NCBI RefSeq assembly: GCF_035481675.1
Contig: NZ_JAYJJW010000002.1
Location: 310,001-374,000 of the forward strand
Reading direction: 5' to 3'
From: Alteriqipengyuania_B sp035481675
GTDB lineage: Bacteria > Pseudomonadota > Alphaproteobacteria > Sphingomonadales > Sphingomonadaceae
Length of the DNA stretch: 64,000 bases
The notes beneath the pieces were generated by a model. The model did no database searches, had not been told where the DNA came from, and was given only the letters and a program-made list of their open reading frames with translations. The position numbers and the translations under genes were made by a program. Positions 8,270 to 16,201 of this stretch are shown here, piece after piece. The number at the start of each line of letters is the position of its first letter. The first letter of the stretch is position 1.

Positions 8270-9390
8270 CAGGCGGCGCCTTCCGCGGCTGCCTGTCCGG
8301 CCTCTTCCATGGTCGGATAGTCGATGTAACCGGCCGGGCCCGGCAGGTACCAGCTTTGCGGGACATTGACGTTTTCCGCCCAGTCCGCGCCCGCTTCGAT
8401 GCGCGCGGCAAGGTCGGGGTTGGAGATATAGGGTCGGCCGAAACTGATCGCGTCGGCCCGGCCGCTGTCGATATCGGCAACCGCTTCCCCAGCCGAATAA
8501 TCGGAATTGAGCACCAGCTTGCCCGAATAATGCTGGCGGAACAGCGCATCCTGCTGCGGCACATCGGTCTGGCCGAAAGTGCCGTCAGGCCCCGGCTGGC
8601 GCAATTCGATGAAGGCGACGCCGAGGTCTTCCAGCACCTTTGCCGCTTCGCCGAAGATGCTGGCCGGATCGGGGTCGTCGCAGCCCTGCGTTTCGCCGTT
8701 GGGCGACAGGCGCACGCCGACCCGGTCCGCGCCCCATTCGCCGACCAGCGCGGCGGTGACTTCGCGCAGGAAACGGGTGCGGTTTTCCGGCGAGCCGCCG
8801 TATTCGTCCTCGCGCAGGTTGGTGCTGCTGCGCAGGAACTGGTCGACGAGGTAGCCATTCGCGCCGTGCAGCTGGATGCCGTCCATCCCGGCCGCTTTCG
8901 CATTGGCGGCGGCCTTGCGGTAATCTTCCACCACGCGCGCGATTTCGTCAGTGCCGAGCGCGCGGGCCTGCTGGTAATCCTTGCGCCCTTCGAACGTGTG
9001 CGCATGGCCGGGCGCGGTGGTCGCGCTGGCGGACACGGGCGGCTCGCCGCCGAGGAAATCGGGGTGCACCAGCCGGCCCATGTGCCACAGCTGCATGACG
9101 ATCAGCCCGCCTTCCTCGTGCACGGCCTTGGTCACGCGCTGCCAGCCTTCGACCTGCTCCTCGCTCCAGATGCCGGGCGCAGCGGGCCAGCCGAGGCCTT
9201 CGACCGAAATGCCGGTCGCCTCGGTGATGATCATGCCCGCGCCCGCGCGCTGGCGGTAATATGTTTCCATCAGCTCGCCCGGGATGCTGCCCGGCTGCTC
9301 CGACCGGCCGCGGGTGAGCGGCGCCATGAATATCCGGTTGCGCGCCTCGAGCGCGCCGAGAGTGAGGGGCTGGAGCAGCGCTTCGTTCAT
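8269..9390 (-). CDS. Alkene reductase, Old Yellow Enzyme family (NemA-like)
   Basis: This 373-residue FMN-dependent oxidoreductase reduces activated C=C bonds or nitro and nitrate-ester groups with NAD(P)H. Motifs of the OYE barrel are present: NRIFMAPLTRGR, EATGISVEGLGW, VMQLWHMGR, and the substrate-binding HGANGYLVDQFL (His and Asn pair). Also present are RSSTNLREDEYGGSPENR and the FMN-phosphate region ISFGRPYISNPDL. The full length matches NemA/xenobiotic reductases. The physiological substrate is unknown. It is the first gene of a two-gene unit with the CitE-like lyase. Confidence 0.88.
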   Translation of the reverse strand: MNEALLQPLTLGALEARNRIFMAPLTRGRSEQPGSIPGELMETYYRQRAGAGMIITEATGISVEGLGWPAAPGIWSEEQVEGWQRVTKAVHEEGGLIVMQLWHMGRLVHPDFLGGEPPVSASATTAPGHAHTFEGRKDYQQARALGTDEIARVVEDYRKAAANAKAAGMDGIQLHGANGYLVDQFLRSSTNLREDEYGGSPENRTRFLREVTAALVGEWGADRVGVRLSPNGETQGCDDPDPASIFGEAAKVLEDLGVAFIELRQPGPDGTFGQTDVPQQDALFRQHYSGKLVLNSDYSAGEAVADIDSGRADAISFGRPYISNPDLAARIEAGADWAENVNVPQSWYLPGPAGYIDYPTMEEAGQAAAEGAA

Positions 9391-9447
9391 GGGCCTTCTC
9401 TATCCTTTCGATTGTCCCCGCCTGGCCATGCGAGCTAGAGCCGGGCG

Positions 9448-10392
9448 GTGGACAATACAAGCGCCCCGCCTGCCGCAAAAGCTCCTGCCGCCGTGGCGGA
9501 GCCGGTACCGACCGCATGGCATTTCGCTGCGCTGCTGGCGGGAAATGTCGCGCTGGCGCTCGGCCCGTGGCTGGTGCGGCTGGCCGATACCGGGCCGGTG
9601 TCGGCCGCTTTCTGGCGAATCGCGCTCGCCCTGCCGGTGATCGCGCTGCTGGCCTGGCGCGAGGGGCGGAAGGCCGAGGTCGGGCGGCCGCCGCGCGGGC
9701 TCGTGCTGCTGGTGCTGGGTGCGGGTGCGTTCTTCGCCGTGGACCTCGGCAGCTGGCACATCGGGATCGAGATGACCCGGCTCGGCAATGCGACACTGTT
9801 CGGCAATGCGGGCAGCCTCATCCTGATGCTGTGGAGCATCGCGGTGGTGCGCCGCATGCCGCAGCGGCTGGAATGGCTGGCCGTTGCCATGGCACTGGCC
9901 GGCGCCGCGATCCTGCTGGGGCGGAGCCTGCAGATCAGCGCGCAGACGCTGGCGGGCGATGTGTTCTGCATCGTCGCGGGCATTTGCTATGCCTTCTACC
10001 TGCTGCCGGCGCAAAAGGCGCGGGCGAGCCTGGGGCCGTGGCAGGTGCTGCTGCTGGCCGGCCTGTCCGCCGCGCCGCTGCTGCTTTTGGGCGGCATCGC
10101 CTTAGGGGAACCGGTATGGCCGCGCGAATGGACCCCGGTGCTGGCGCTGGCGGTGACCAGCCAGATCCTGGGGCAGGGCCTGATGGTCTATTCGCTGCGT
10201 CATTTCAGCCCGCTGGTCATCGGCGTGGCGCTGCTGACCCAGCCGGCCATCGCCGCCTATGTCGGCTGGGCGGCGTTCGACGAAGTCCTGTCCCCGCCCG
10301 ACATCCTAGGCATGGCGCTGCTGGCAGGCGCGCTGCTGGCGGTGAAGGCGGCGAGCACGCGGCCTAGGCGGGCTCTTCCCGAAACTTCTTGA
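9448..10392 (+). CDS. DMT-superfamily transporter (EamA family)
   Basis: A 314-residue protein with ten predicted membrane segments in two EamA repeats, the pattern of drug/metabolite exporters such as RhaT/YdcZ relatives. The first repeat begins at about residue 25 (HFAALLAGNVALALGPWLVRLA) and the second near residue 165. The start is a GTG at 9448; there is no ATG earlier. Substrate is unknown. Its 3' end overlaps the 3' end of the opposing DUF2254 gene by 29 bases, a tail-to-tail arrangement with no room for an intergenic terminator. Confidence 0.78.
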   Translation: MDNTSAPPAAKAPAAVAEPVPTAWHFAALLAGNVALALGPWLVRLADTGPVSAAFWRIALALPVIALLAWREGRKAEVGRPPRGLVLLVLGAGAFFAVDLGSWHIGIEMTRLGNATLFGNAGSLILMLWSIAVVRRMPQRLEWLAVAMALAGAAILLGRSLQISAQTLAGDVFCIVAGICYAFYLLPAQKARASLGPWQVLLLAGLSAAPLLLLGGIALGEPVWPREWTPVLALAVTSQILGQGLMVYSLRHFSPLVIGVALLTQPAIAAYVGWAAFDEVLSPPDILGMALLAGALLAVKAASTRPRRALPETS

Positions 10393-11689
10393 GGAAGGCG
10401 ACTTCGTTGCGTTCGTAGCGTTCGAGGTCCGGCCCGACGAGGTGCTGGCGCACCTGTTCGCCCAGCAGCACGCCTTCAGCCCGGATCCGGTTCCGGCGCT
10501 GCTGGTTCTGCACCGGCGCGGCAGCGTTGGCGAGCGTGTCGAGCATGACTTCCGAAGCGATCGGCGATGTCGCCACGCCGCTGCGGATCGAGCCGAAGCC
10601 GCGCTGGATGTAATGGTCAAAATCGTCCGGCGCGGGGATGACCGGGCAATCTTCCGCATCTTCCCCGCACACGTCCTTGCGCAGGTCGCGGCGCGCGATC
10701 TCCGTCGTGGCAGCACCTAGCCAGTGCAGCGCGGTAATCGCGGTGAAGGGATCGTTGATGCCGGGCGACAGGGCACGCAGGCCGATCTCGACCAGCTCGT
10801 CGATCAGGAACTGCGGGTCCTGGTCGGGCGTGCGCGTAGCGCCGAGGGTGAAACAGGCGCGGATCTTTTCCTCGATATCTTCCGGCTCGCAGCCTTCGAC
10901 ATCCATGATCGGCAGGTCGCGGTGGACGAAGTCGCCGGTCCGCATCCGAAGCGAAAAGACCGCGTCGTTATCGCGCGCGATTTTGACAAGGTCCCCGAAA
11001 TCGATCAGCTGGATATAGCCGGTAGCCCAGGCGCATACCGGCTTGCCCTCGCGCGGCTCCATCGCGTCGGAATATTCGTTTTCCTTCGGATAGGCTGTGC
11101 GAAGGTTGGAGAGCATGCGGCGGCCGATGCCTTCCAGCACCTTGTTCACGCGGATCGACGACGGGATGTGATTGAGGAAGAACACCAGAACCGCGACGCA
11201 CAGCCCCATCAGCGCATAGGCAACCAGCAGCGACAACTGCGGCGTGAAGCCGGCGACCGCGGTGCCGACTTCCTCGATATTGGCTGCCGGCTCGTCCGCC
11301 CCGCGTACGGAGCGCAGGACGATGATGGCGTAGACGAAGCTGCCGATGAAAGTCGCGAGGCTCAGCTGGTTACCGCGGTCCTCCATGAAATTCGTGAGCA
11401 GGCGCGGGCCGTAATTGCCGCTGGCATAGGCGACGGCGGCGATGGTGATGGAAAACACCGTCGAGGCGACGCCGATCATGCTGCCGGCCATCACCGTCAG
11501 CATGTCCGCCGCGCCCTTGGGCCGGGAGGGGACGATCCAGCTGACATCGTTCAGGAACGCTGCCGCACCCGACCGGTCGAGCGTGATCATCCCGAAGGCA
11601 AGCGCCGCGGCAAGAATGCTGAACAGCGCCGGGTAGAACCAGTAGTTCGCATTCAGGCGCGACCAGAAAAACCGGATATCTGCAGTCAT
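10364..11689 (-). CDS. DUF2254 family membrane protein (copy 2)
   Basis: A 441-residue protein with four predicted N-terminal membrane segments (within residues about 15-175) followed by a roughly 260-residue soluble part. The soluble part contains the family stretch GLRALSPGINDPFTAITALHWLG, which identifies DUF2254. The biochemical function is unknown. The ATG at 11687-11689 has an AAGGAG ribosome site 5 bases upstream and overlaps the stop of a second DUF2254 gene by 4 bases (ATGA). The two are translated in tandem. Confidence 0.8.
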   Translation of the reverse strand: MTADIRFFWSRLNANYWFYPALFSILAAALAFGMITLDRSGAAAFLNDVSWIVPSRPKGAADMLTVMAGSMIGVASTVFSITIAAVAYASGNYGPRLLTNFMEDRGNQLSLATFIGSFVYAIIVLRSVRGADEPAANIEEVGTAVAGFTPQLSLLVAYALMGLCVAVLVFFLNHIPSSIRVNKVLEGIGRRMLSNLRTAYPKENEYSDAMEPREGKPVCAWATGYIQLIDFGDLVKIARDNDAVFSLRMRTGDFVHRDLPIMDVEGCEPEDIEEKIRACFTLGATRTPDQDPQFLIDELVEIGLRALSPGINDPFTAITALHWLGAATTEIARRDLRKDVCGEDAEDCPVIPAPDDFDHYIQRGFGSIRSGVATSPIASEVMLDTLANAAAPVQNQQRRNRIRAEGVLLGEQVRQHLVGPDLERYERNEVAFLKKFREEPA

Positions 11690-12996
11690 CGTGTCTCCTT
11701 CGATCCGGCACTCTCGCCGAAACTGGCTGCAAATGCCTTTGCTATGTCGGCGCGGTCCTTGTCCAGCGTGGCCTGGATCGTGGCGTGGTCGCGCAGGTCC
11801 GTAGCCAGTGTGCGCATGAAATCCCCGAACTCGCCGTCGGGATCCTGCGCACTGTCCCGGTGCCATGCGGCGACGCGGCCGTAGTTGCGGATCATGTGGA
11901 TGGCAACGGAGGGGTAATCGGCCGCCGCCTGGCGGAACGCGGACAGCGGGTCATCGAAGATGGAGCGGAAGTCCTGCCCGGGCAGTTCGAGCCAATCCTC
12001 TTCGCCCAGGCACGGGGTGCAACCTGCCGAAACCCAGGTCGACACCTGGCTGCGCATCACCTTGGCCAGCTTGTCCGCACAAGTGAGGGCGGTGTAGAAA
12101 TCGTTGACCGCCGGCGAGAGCGCGCGGGCGCTGATTTCGACCAGCAGGCGGACCTGGAAGACGAGGCCCTGGCTGTCCGAGCGGAACGGCCCGATGGGTA
12201 TGGCGCGCTTCAACTCGTCCTCGTCGAACGGGGCGTCCGCGTAGAGCAGCGGATCGCCCCTCATCACGTGCTGGCCGGGCGCGGCTTCCACCCGCACGCG
12301 CATGTTGCGGCCTGCGAAGCGCTTGACGAGGAGGTCTGTATCCACTCCTTCGATATACCCTTCGCGCGGGGCGGGCAGCGTCTGCTGCCACTGCGTATCG
12401 CGGGCGGGGATGCTGGCGAGATCTATCGTCCGGCTGGCTGCGTCCACGCCGAGGTTGTCGACCGACCTGTCGACGAACATGGTCCGGCCCAGATCGTGCA
12501 GCGCGACCGCCAGCATCGCCAGGTTGATCGCCTGCAAAACCGCAACGTAACCGACGATGAGGAAGGGCACCTCGGCAAAGTCCATCTCCGCATCGACGGA
12601 GAGCATGGCGATGAGCGAGGCGATCAGCGTGAAGGACAGGCCGGCCAGGCTGGTGCGCGTCAGGCGACGTTCCAGCCACCGATCTATCAGGCGTACGCCG
12701 AGGTTGCTGGCCGCCATGCTCAGCACGATCAGCGTGATCGAGAAATAGAGCGAGATGAAAGCGGCGTTGACGCCGGTCGCCACGCCGAGGAAATCCTTGG
12801 CCGTGTCGGCGCTCGCCGCGGTCGCCAGCCCGTTGTCCAGGAGCCACGCCGCGCCGCCGTGCCGGTCGAGATAGAGCACGGCCAGCGTGATGGGGATCGA
12901 CCCGATAACGGCCAGCACTGCGAGCGACCAGTAGCTCTGGACCACGCGATGCCAGATCCAGCCCGGCCACCCGCCGGCGATGTTCGTGCCCTTCAT
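11686..12996 (-). CDS. DUF2254 family membrane protein (copy 1)
   Basis: A 436-residue paralog of the next gene. It has the same order of four membrane segments and a soluble half with ISARALSPAVNDFYTALTCADKL, matching the DUF2254 signature LSPGINDPFTA. The two copies are clearly diverged in the soluble half. The start is uncertain: ATG 12994-12996 gives the family length, but in-frame ATG codons at 13026 and 13059 are also open and none has a good ribosome site. The gene is divergent from the rhodopsin gene, so the 13,000-13,145 interval must hold both promoters. Confidence 0.75.
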   Translation of the reverse strand: MKGTNIAGGWPGWIWHRVVQSYWSLAVLAVIGSIPITLAVLYLDRHGGAAWLLDNGLATAASADTAKDFLGVATGVNAAFISLYFSITLIVLSMAASNLGVRLIDRWLERRLTRTSLAGLSFTLIASLIAMLSVDAEMDFAEVPFLIVGYVAVLQAINLAMLAVALHDLGRTMFVDRSVDNLGVDAASRTIDLASIPARDTQWQQTLPAPREGYIEGVDTDLLVKRFAGRNMRVRVEAAPGQHVMRGDPLLYADAPFDEDELKRAIPIGPFRSDSQGLVFQVRLLVEISARALSPAVNDFYTALTCADKLAKVMRSQVSTWVSAGCTPCLGEEDWLELPGQDFRSIFDDPLSAFRQAAADYPSVAIHMIRNYGRVAAWHRDSAQDPDGEFGDFMRTLATDLRDHATIQATLDKDRADIAKAFAASFGESAGSKETR

Positions 12997-13145
12997 TTCG
13001 CTGTGTTTTCCCCGGTTAGCCCGCATTCCGCGGCGGGAACTAAACCCCTGGGGCGGCATTAGGTTTCGGCGCGGAGCAGGGGACTGGGCAGGCCGAGCGC
13101 GATGAGACCGTTAGCCGATAACGGATCGTGCCAGGAGTTTTGCCA

Positions 13146-14024
13146 ATGACTACAGAACCCGCAATCTCGGGCGCCCAGGCGGTGCTGGGGAATATCGAGA
13201 ACCTCGTCCCGCTCACCAGCGGCCAGTATACGATGGGCTCGCTGATCCTGATGGTCAGCTACGGCGCCCATTTTGCCTTCATCCTCTATTTCATCATGTC
13301 CAGCTTCCAGCTGGCCCCGCGCTATCGCATCGTACCGATCATGTCGGCCATCGTGATGGCGAGCGCCGGGCTCAGCCTGATGCGCGAATTCAACCTGTGG
13401 GAAGCGAGCTATGCCTTCACCGGCGGCATGTACCAGCCGATGGCCGAGGGCGAGACCTTCTCCAACGCCTTCCGCTACGGCAACTGGACGATCACCGTCC
13501 CGATCCTGCTGACGCAGCTGCCCATCGCCTTCGCCCTGTCGCGCCCGGAACTGCACAAGCGGGCGCTGCGGATGATCATCCCGGGCGTGCTGATGATCTG
13601 GACCGGCCTTTACGGCCAGTTCGGCGAGACGGGCGACTTCACGCGGCTGAACATCTGGGGTGTGATCTCCACCGTCTTCTTCGTGTGGCTGATCATCGAA
13701 GTGCGCGGGGTCATCACCTCGGCCATCGCCAATTCGCCGCCGCAGCTGGCCGTGTGGCCCAAGAACCTGTGGTACTACTTCCTTGCCACCTGGGGTATCT
13801 ACCCGATCGCCTACGCCCTGCCGCAGCTGGGCTTCACCGGCGACATCGTGGTGGTCCGCCAGCTGCTCTTCAGCATCGCCGACATCTCGACCAAGCTGCT
13901 CTACGGCGTGATCCTGAGCCGCTACGTCCTGCGTCGCAGCGCGCTGGAAGGCTATGTCCCGGCAGCAGAAGCGCTGGAGACCAGCCCGCTCGGCAGCAAG
14001 GTCGCCAGCGCCCGTGGCGACTGA
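13146..14024 (+). CDS. Microbial rhodopsin with NTQ motif, predicted light-driven chloride pump
   Basis: A 292-residue seven-helix type-1 rhodopsin. The helix-G retinal lysine is Lys250, with Asp246 one turn before it (FSIADISTK). In helix C, RYGNWTITVPILLTQ places Asn113, Thr117 and Gln124 where proteorhodopsin has Asp97, Thr101 and Glu108; Arg110 is kept. Without the Asp/Glu proton acceptor and donor, outward proton pumping is not expected. NTQ rhodopsins of Nonlabens marinus and Fulvimarina pelagi are inward chloride pumps. Leu121 sits at the colour-tuning site (proteorhodopsin 105), predicting green absorption. Gly172 in WGVIST resembles the glycine that opens the carotenoid-antenna window in xanthorhodopsins; that is tentative. 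The ATG at 13146 has AGGAG 8 bases upstream, which is better than the GTG at 13128. Confidence 0.92.
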   Translation: MTTEPAISGAQAVLGNIENLVPLTSGQYTMGSLILMVSYGAHFAFILYFIMSSFQLAPRYRIVPIMSAIVMASAGLSLMREFNLWEASYAFTGGMYQPMAEGETFSNAFRYGNWTITVPILLTQLPIAFALSRPELHKRALRMIIPGVLMIWTGLYGQFGETGDFTRLNIWGVISTVFFVWLIIEVRGVITSAIANSPPQLAVWPKNLWYYFLATWGIYPIAYALPQLGFTGDIVVVRQLLFSIADISTKLLYGVILSRYVLRRSALEGYVPAAEALETSPLGSKVASARGD

Positions 14025-14053
14025 CACCTTGGCAGGAACGCCTGCCCGCAATG

Positions 14054-14089
14054 AAAGACGGCCTGTCCCGATGGGGCAGGCCGTCTTTT
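14054..14089 (+). terminator. Strong hairpin with T-run between the rhodopsin and blh genes
   Basis: Arms AAAGACGGCCTG (14054-14065) and CAGGCCGTCTTT (14077-14088) are perfectly complementary. They are extended by TCCC/GGGG, giving a 16-base-pair stem with a 3-base loop and a closing TTTT. It has the form of a Rho-independent terminator 29 bases after the rhodopsin stop. The candidate blh ATG (14071-14073) lies at the loop, so the element may also affect blh translation. Confidence 0.8.
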
Positions 14090-14853
14090 CGCGTGGCTGG
14101 CCGGTGGCCCTGCTGGCCGTGTGCGCGGCCGTCTCCCTGCTCGGGACGGGGGCTGCCATCGCCATGGGGCTTGCTCTGTTCCTGGCAGGCTTCGCCCACG
14201 GCGCGGGCGACGAGCAGGCCGGGACGCTGCGGCCCTTCGCCCTCGCGCCGGCAGCCGCCTATGTCATGGCGGGCCTTGCCGTCGCGGCCCTGTTCCTGGC
14301 GCTACCGCTTGCCGGGCTGACGCTGTTCCTGCTGCTGTCGCTGTGGCACTTCGCCCGCTCCGGGCGCGGTGACGGGATCGGCCGGGCCGCTTTCGCGTGC
14401 CTTGCGGTGGGCGGCAGCGCGCTGTTGCGAATGGACGAGACGTCTTCCGTGTTCGCAGCCTTGCTTGGGTTGGCCCCGCCGCGTGGCTGGATGCTTGCGC
14501 TGGCCGCAACCGGCGCGGCGGGGATGGCGCTTTCAGTTGCTACTTTCGTGCGCGGGCGTTTCGACCCCTCGCTTGCGGCCACGCTGGTGGCAGTCGCGCA
14601 GCTGCATCCCGTGCTCGCGGTCGGCTTCGCCTTTGCCGTCGGCCACGCGTTTCCGCTGCAGGGATCGCAGATCCGCAGATATGGCTGGCGCGATGTGATC
14701 GCGGCGCAGGGCCCCACGGCCTCGATCGCGCTGCTCGGCGCGCTGGCGATGGCGGCGCTGGTGTTGTCGGGCCACCTGCCGCTGCCGTGGGCGGCCGCAC
14801 TGGCTTTCGGCATGGCCACCCCGCATATGTTGAGCGAACGGCTGGAGCGCTAG
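14071..14853 (+). CDS. blh: Brp/Blh-family beta-carotene 15,15'-dioxygenase (retinal synthesis)
   Basis: A hydrophobic protein of about 260 residues with eight predicted membrane segments, in the Brp/Blh family that cleaves beta-carotene into two retinals. Family histidines are visible: His43 in GFAHGAGDEQ, His93 in SLWHFARS, His179 and His192 in QLHP and VGHAFP, and His252 in ATPHML. Its position directly after a rhodopsin gene is the classic arrangement and supports the call. The first motif ends Asp-Glu where family members usually have Asp-His. The start is uncertain. ATG 14071 is used here; GTG 14014 would overlap the rhodopsin stop by 11 bases, and GTG 14104 would clear the hairpin. Confidence 0.82.
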   Translation: MGQAVFSRGWPVALLAVCAAVSLLGTGAAIAMGLALFLAGFAHGAGDEQAGTLRPFALAPAAAYVMAGLAVAALFLALPLAGLTLFLLLSLWHFARSGRGDGIGRAAFACLAVGGSALLRMDETSSVFAALLGLAPPRGWMLALAATGAAGMALSVATFVRGRFDPSLAATLVAVAQLHPVLAVGFAFAVGHAFPLQGSQIRRYGWRDVIAAQGPTASIALLGALAMAALVLSGHLPLPWAAALAFGMATPHMLSERLER

Positions 14854-14855
14854 CC

Positions 14856-15140
14856 TCACACCGGCAGGTAGAAGCCCCACACGCCGTTAGAGAGTTCGGT
14901 CGCCGCAAATGCGAAGCGGCGCTCGCCCGCCATTACGTAATAGGTCGACACCATCCGGCGCTCGGCGCGCAGCGGATCGCGCAGCTCCGCGCTGACGCCT
15001 GTCGCGATCCAGTCTGCGGCCCACAGGTCGCACGGCCATTCTGCCAAGACCTCGCCCTCGGTAACGGAGCCTGAGAATTCCCAGCCCCGCGCCCGGTTCC
15101 AGCGCCGCGCGCGAAACCGCGCGCCCAGTTCCTTCAGCAT
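14856..15140 (-). CDS. Conserved-looking small protein downstream of nadA
   Basis: A 94-residue soluble protein rich in Trp and Arg (ARGWEFSG, VWGFYLPV at the C terminus). It has no motif I recognise, no signal peptide and no membrane segment. It starts 4 bases after the nadA stop on the same strand, which argues that it is a real gene translated with nadA. It ends 2 bases from the convergent blh stop. No function is proposed. Confidence 0.6.
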   Translation of the reverse strand: MLKELGARFRARRWNRARGWEFSGSVTEGEVLAEWPCDLWAADWIATGVSAELRDPLRAERRMVSTYYVMAGERRFAFAATELSNGVWGFYLPV

Positions 15141-15144
15141 CGGA

Positions 15145-16131
15145 TCATGCCCGGCCCAGGTCGCCCTTGCCGATGGTGCCGCTCGCCATCTCCAGCATCT
15201 TGTCGAGGCTCTGCCGCGCTTTGAGGCGCAGGCCTTCCTCGATCTCGATGCGCGGCTCCAGGTCGCGCAGGGCAGTGTAGAGCTTCTCCATCGTGTTGAG
15301 CGCCATGTAGGGGCAGATGTTGCAGTTGCAGTTGCCGTCTGCGCCCGGCGCGCCGATGAAATTCTTCTCCGGCAGGGCCTTTTCCATCTGGTGGATGATG
15401 TGCGGCTCGGTCGCCACGATCAGCGTGTCGCCGGGGAAGGTCTTGGCGAACTGCAGGATGCCGCTGGTCGAACCGACATAATCGGCGTGGTCGACCACGT
15501 GCGGGGGGCATTCGGGATGCGCGGCCACGGGCGCGTCAGGATGCTGCTGCTTCAGTTTCAGCAGCTCGCTCTCACTGAAAGCCTCGTGCACGATGCACAC
15601 GCCCGGCCACAGCAGCATGTCGCGGTTGTACTTGCGGTTGAGATAGCCGCCCAGATGCCGGTCCGGCCCGAAGATGATCGGCTGGTCTTCCGGGATCTGC
15701 TCCAGGATCGTCTCGGCGCTGGAAGAGGTGACGATCACGTCGCTGAGCGCCTTCACCTCGGTCGAACAGTTGATGTAGGTGAGTGCGATGTGATCGGGAT
15801 GCGCTTCGCGGAAGGCGCGGAACTTGTCGGGCGGGCAGCTGTCTTCCAGGCTGCAGCCGGCGTCCATGTCGGGCAGGACGACGATCTTTTCGGGGCTGAG
15901 GATCTTGGCGGTGTCGGCCATGAACTTCACGCCGCAAAAGGCGATCACTTCCGCATCGGTCGCGGCCGCCTTGCGCGACAGTTCCAGGCTGTCGCCCACG
16001 AAGTCGGCAATGTCCTGGATTTCCGGCTTCTGGTAATAATGCGCCAGGATCACCGCGTTGCGGTCCTTGCGCAGGCGGTCGATCTCCTCGCGCAGGTCCG
16101 CGCCCGTGGGAAGCTTGGTTTCGGCAGTCAT
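15145..16131 (-). CDS. nadA: Quinolinate synthase NadA
   Basis: NadA condenses iminoaspartate with dihydroxyacetone phosphate to quinolinate in de novo NAD synthesis, using an oxygen-sensitive [4Fe-4S] cluster. The 328-residue protein has ILAHYYQ near the N terminus and the three cluster cysteines at about Cys93 (DAGCSLED), Cys179 (PGVCIVHE) and Cys273 (CNCNICPYM), with the family's spacing. VGSTSGILQ and TEPHIIHQ are the substrate-binding segments. nadB and nadC are not in the window. It is followed 4 bases later by a 94-residue gene of unknown function. Confidence 0.93.
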   Translation of the reverse strand: MTAETKLPTGADLREEIDRLRKDRNAVILAHYYQKPEIQDIADFVGDSLELSRKAAATDAEVIAFCGVKFMADTAKILSPEKIVVLPDMDAGCSLEDSCPPDKFRAFREAHPDHIALTYINCSTEVKALSDVIVTSSSAETILEQIPEDQPIIFGPDRHLGGYLNRKYNRDMLLWPGVCIVHEAFSESELLKLKQQHPDAPVAAHPECPPHVVDHADYVGSTSGILQFAKTFPGDTLIVATEPHIIHQMEKALPEKNFIGAPGADGNCNCNICPYMALNTMEKLYTALRDLEPRIEIEEGLRLKARQSLDKMLEMASGTIGKGDLGRA

Positions 16132-16201
16132 AGTCTCGTCCCGTCTGGCCCGCTGTTAGGGCCTCTATAGCCAAAACGGGGCAGCAGGCGAGCAGGTTCC
16201 G

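Noticed and set aside
13128..14024. Rhodopsin start at GTG 13128
   Set aside because: The ATG at 13146 has AGGAG 8 bases upstream; the GTG has no ribosome site.
13146..14024. Rhodopsin as a proton pump
   Set aside because: The proton acceptor Asp and donor Glu positions are Asn113 and Gln124. The sodium-pump NDQ motif also does not fit, since the middle residue is Thr.
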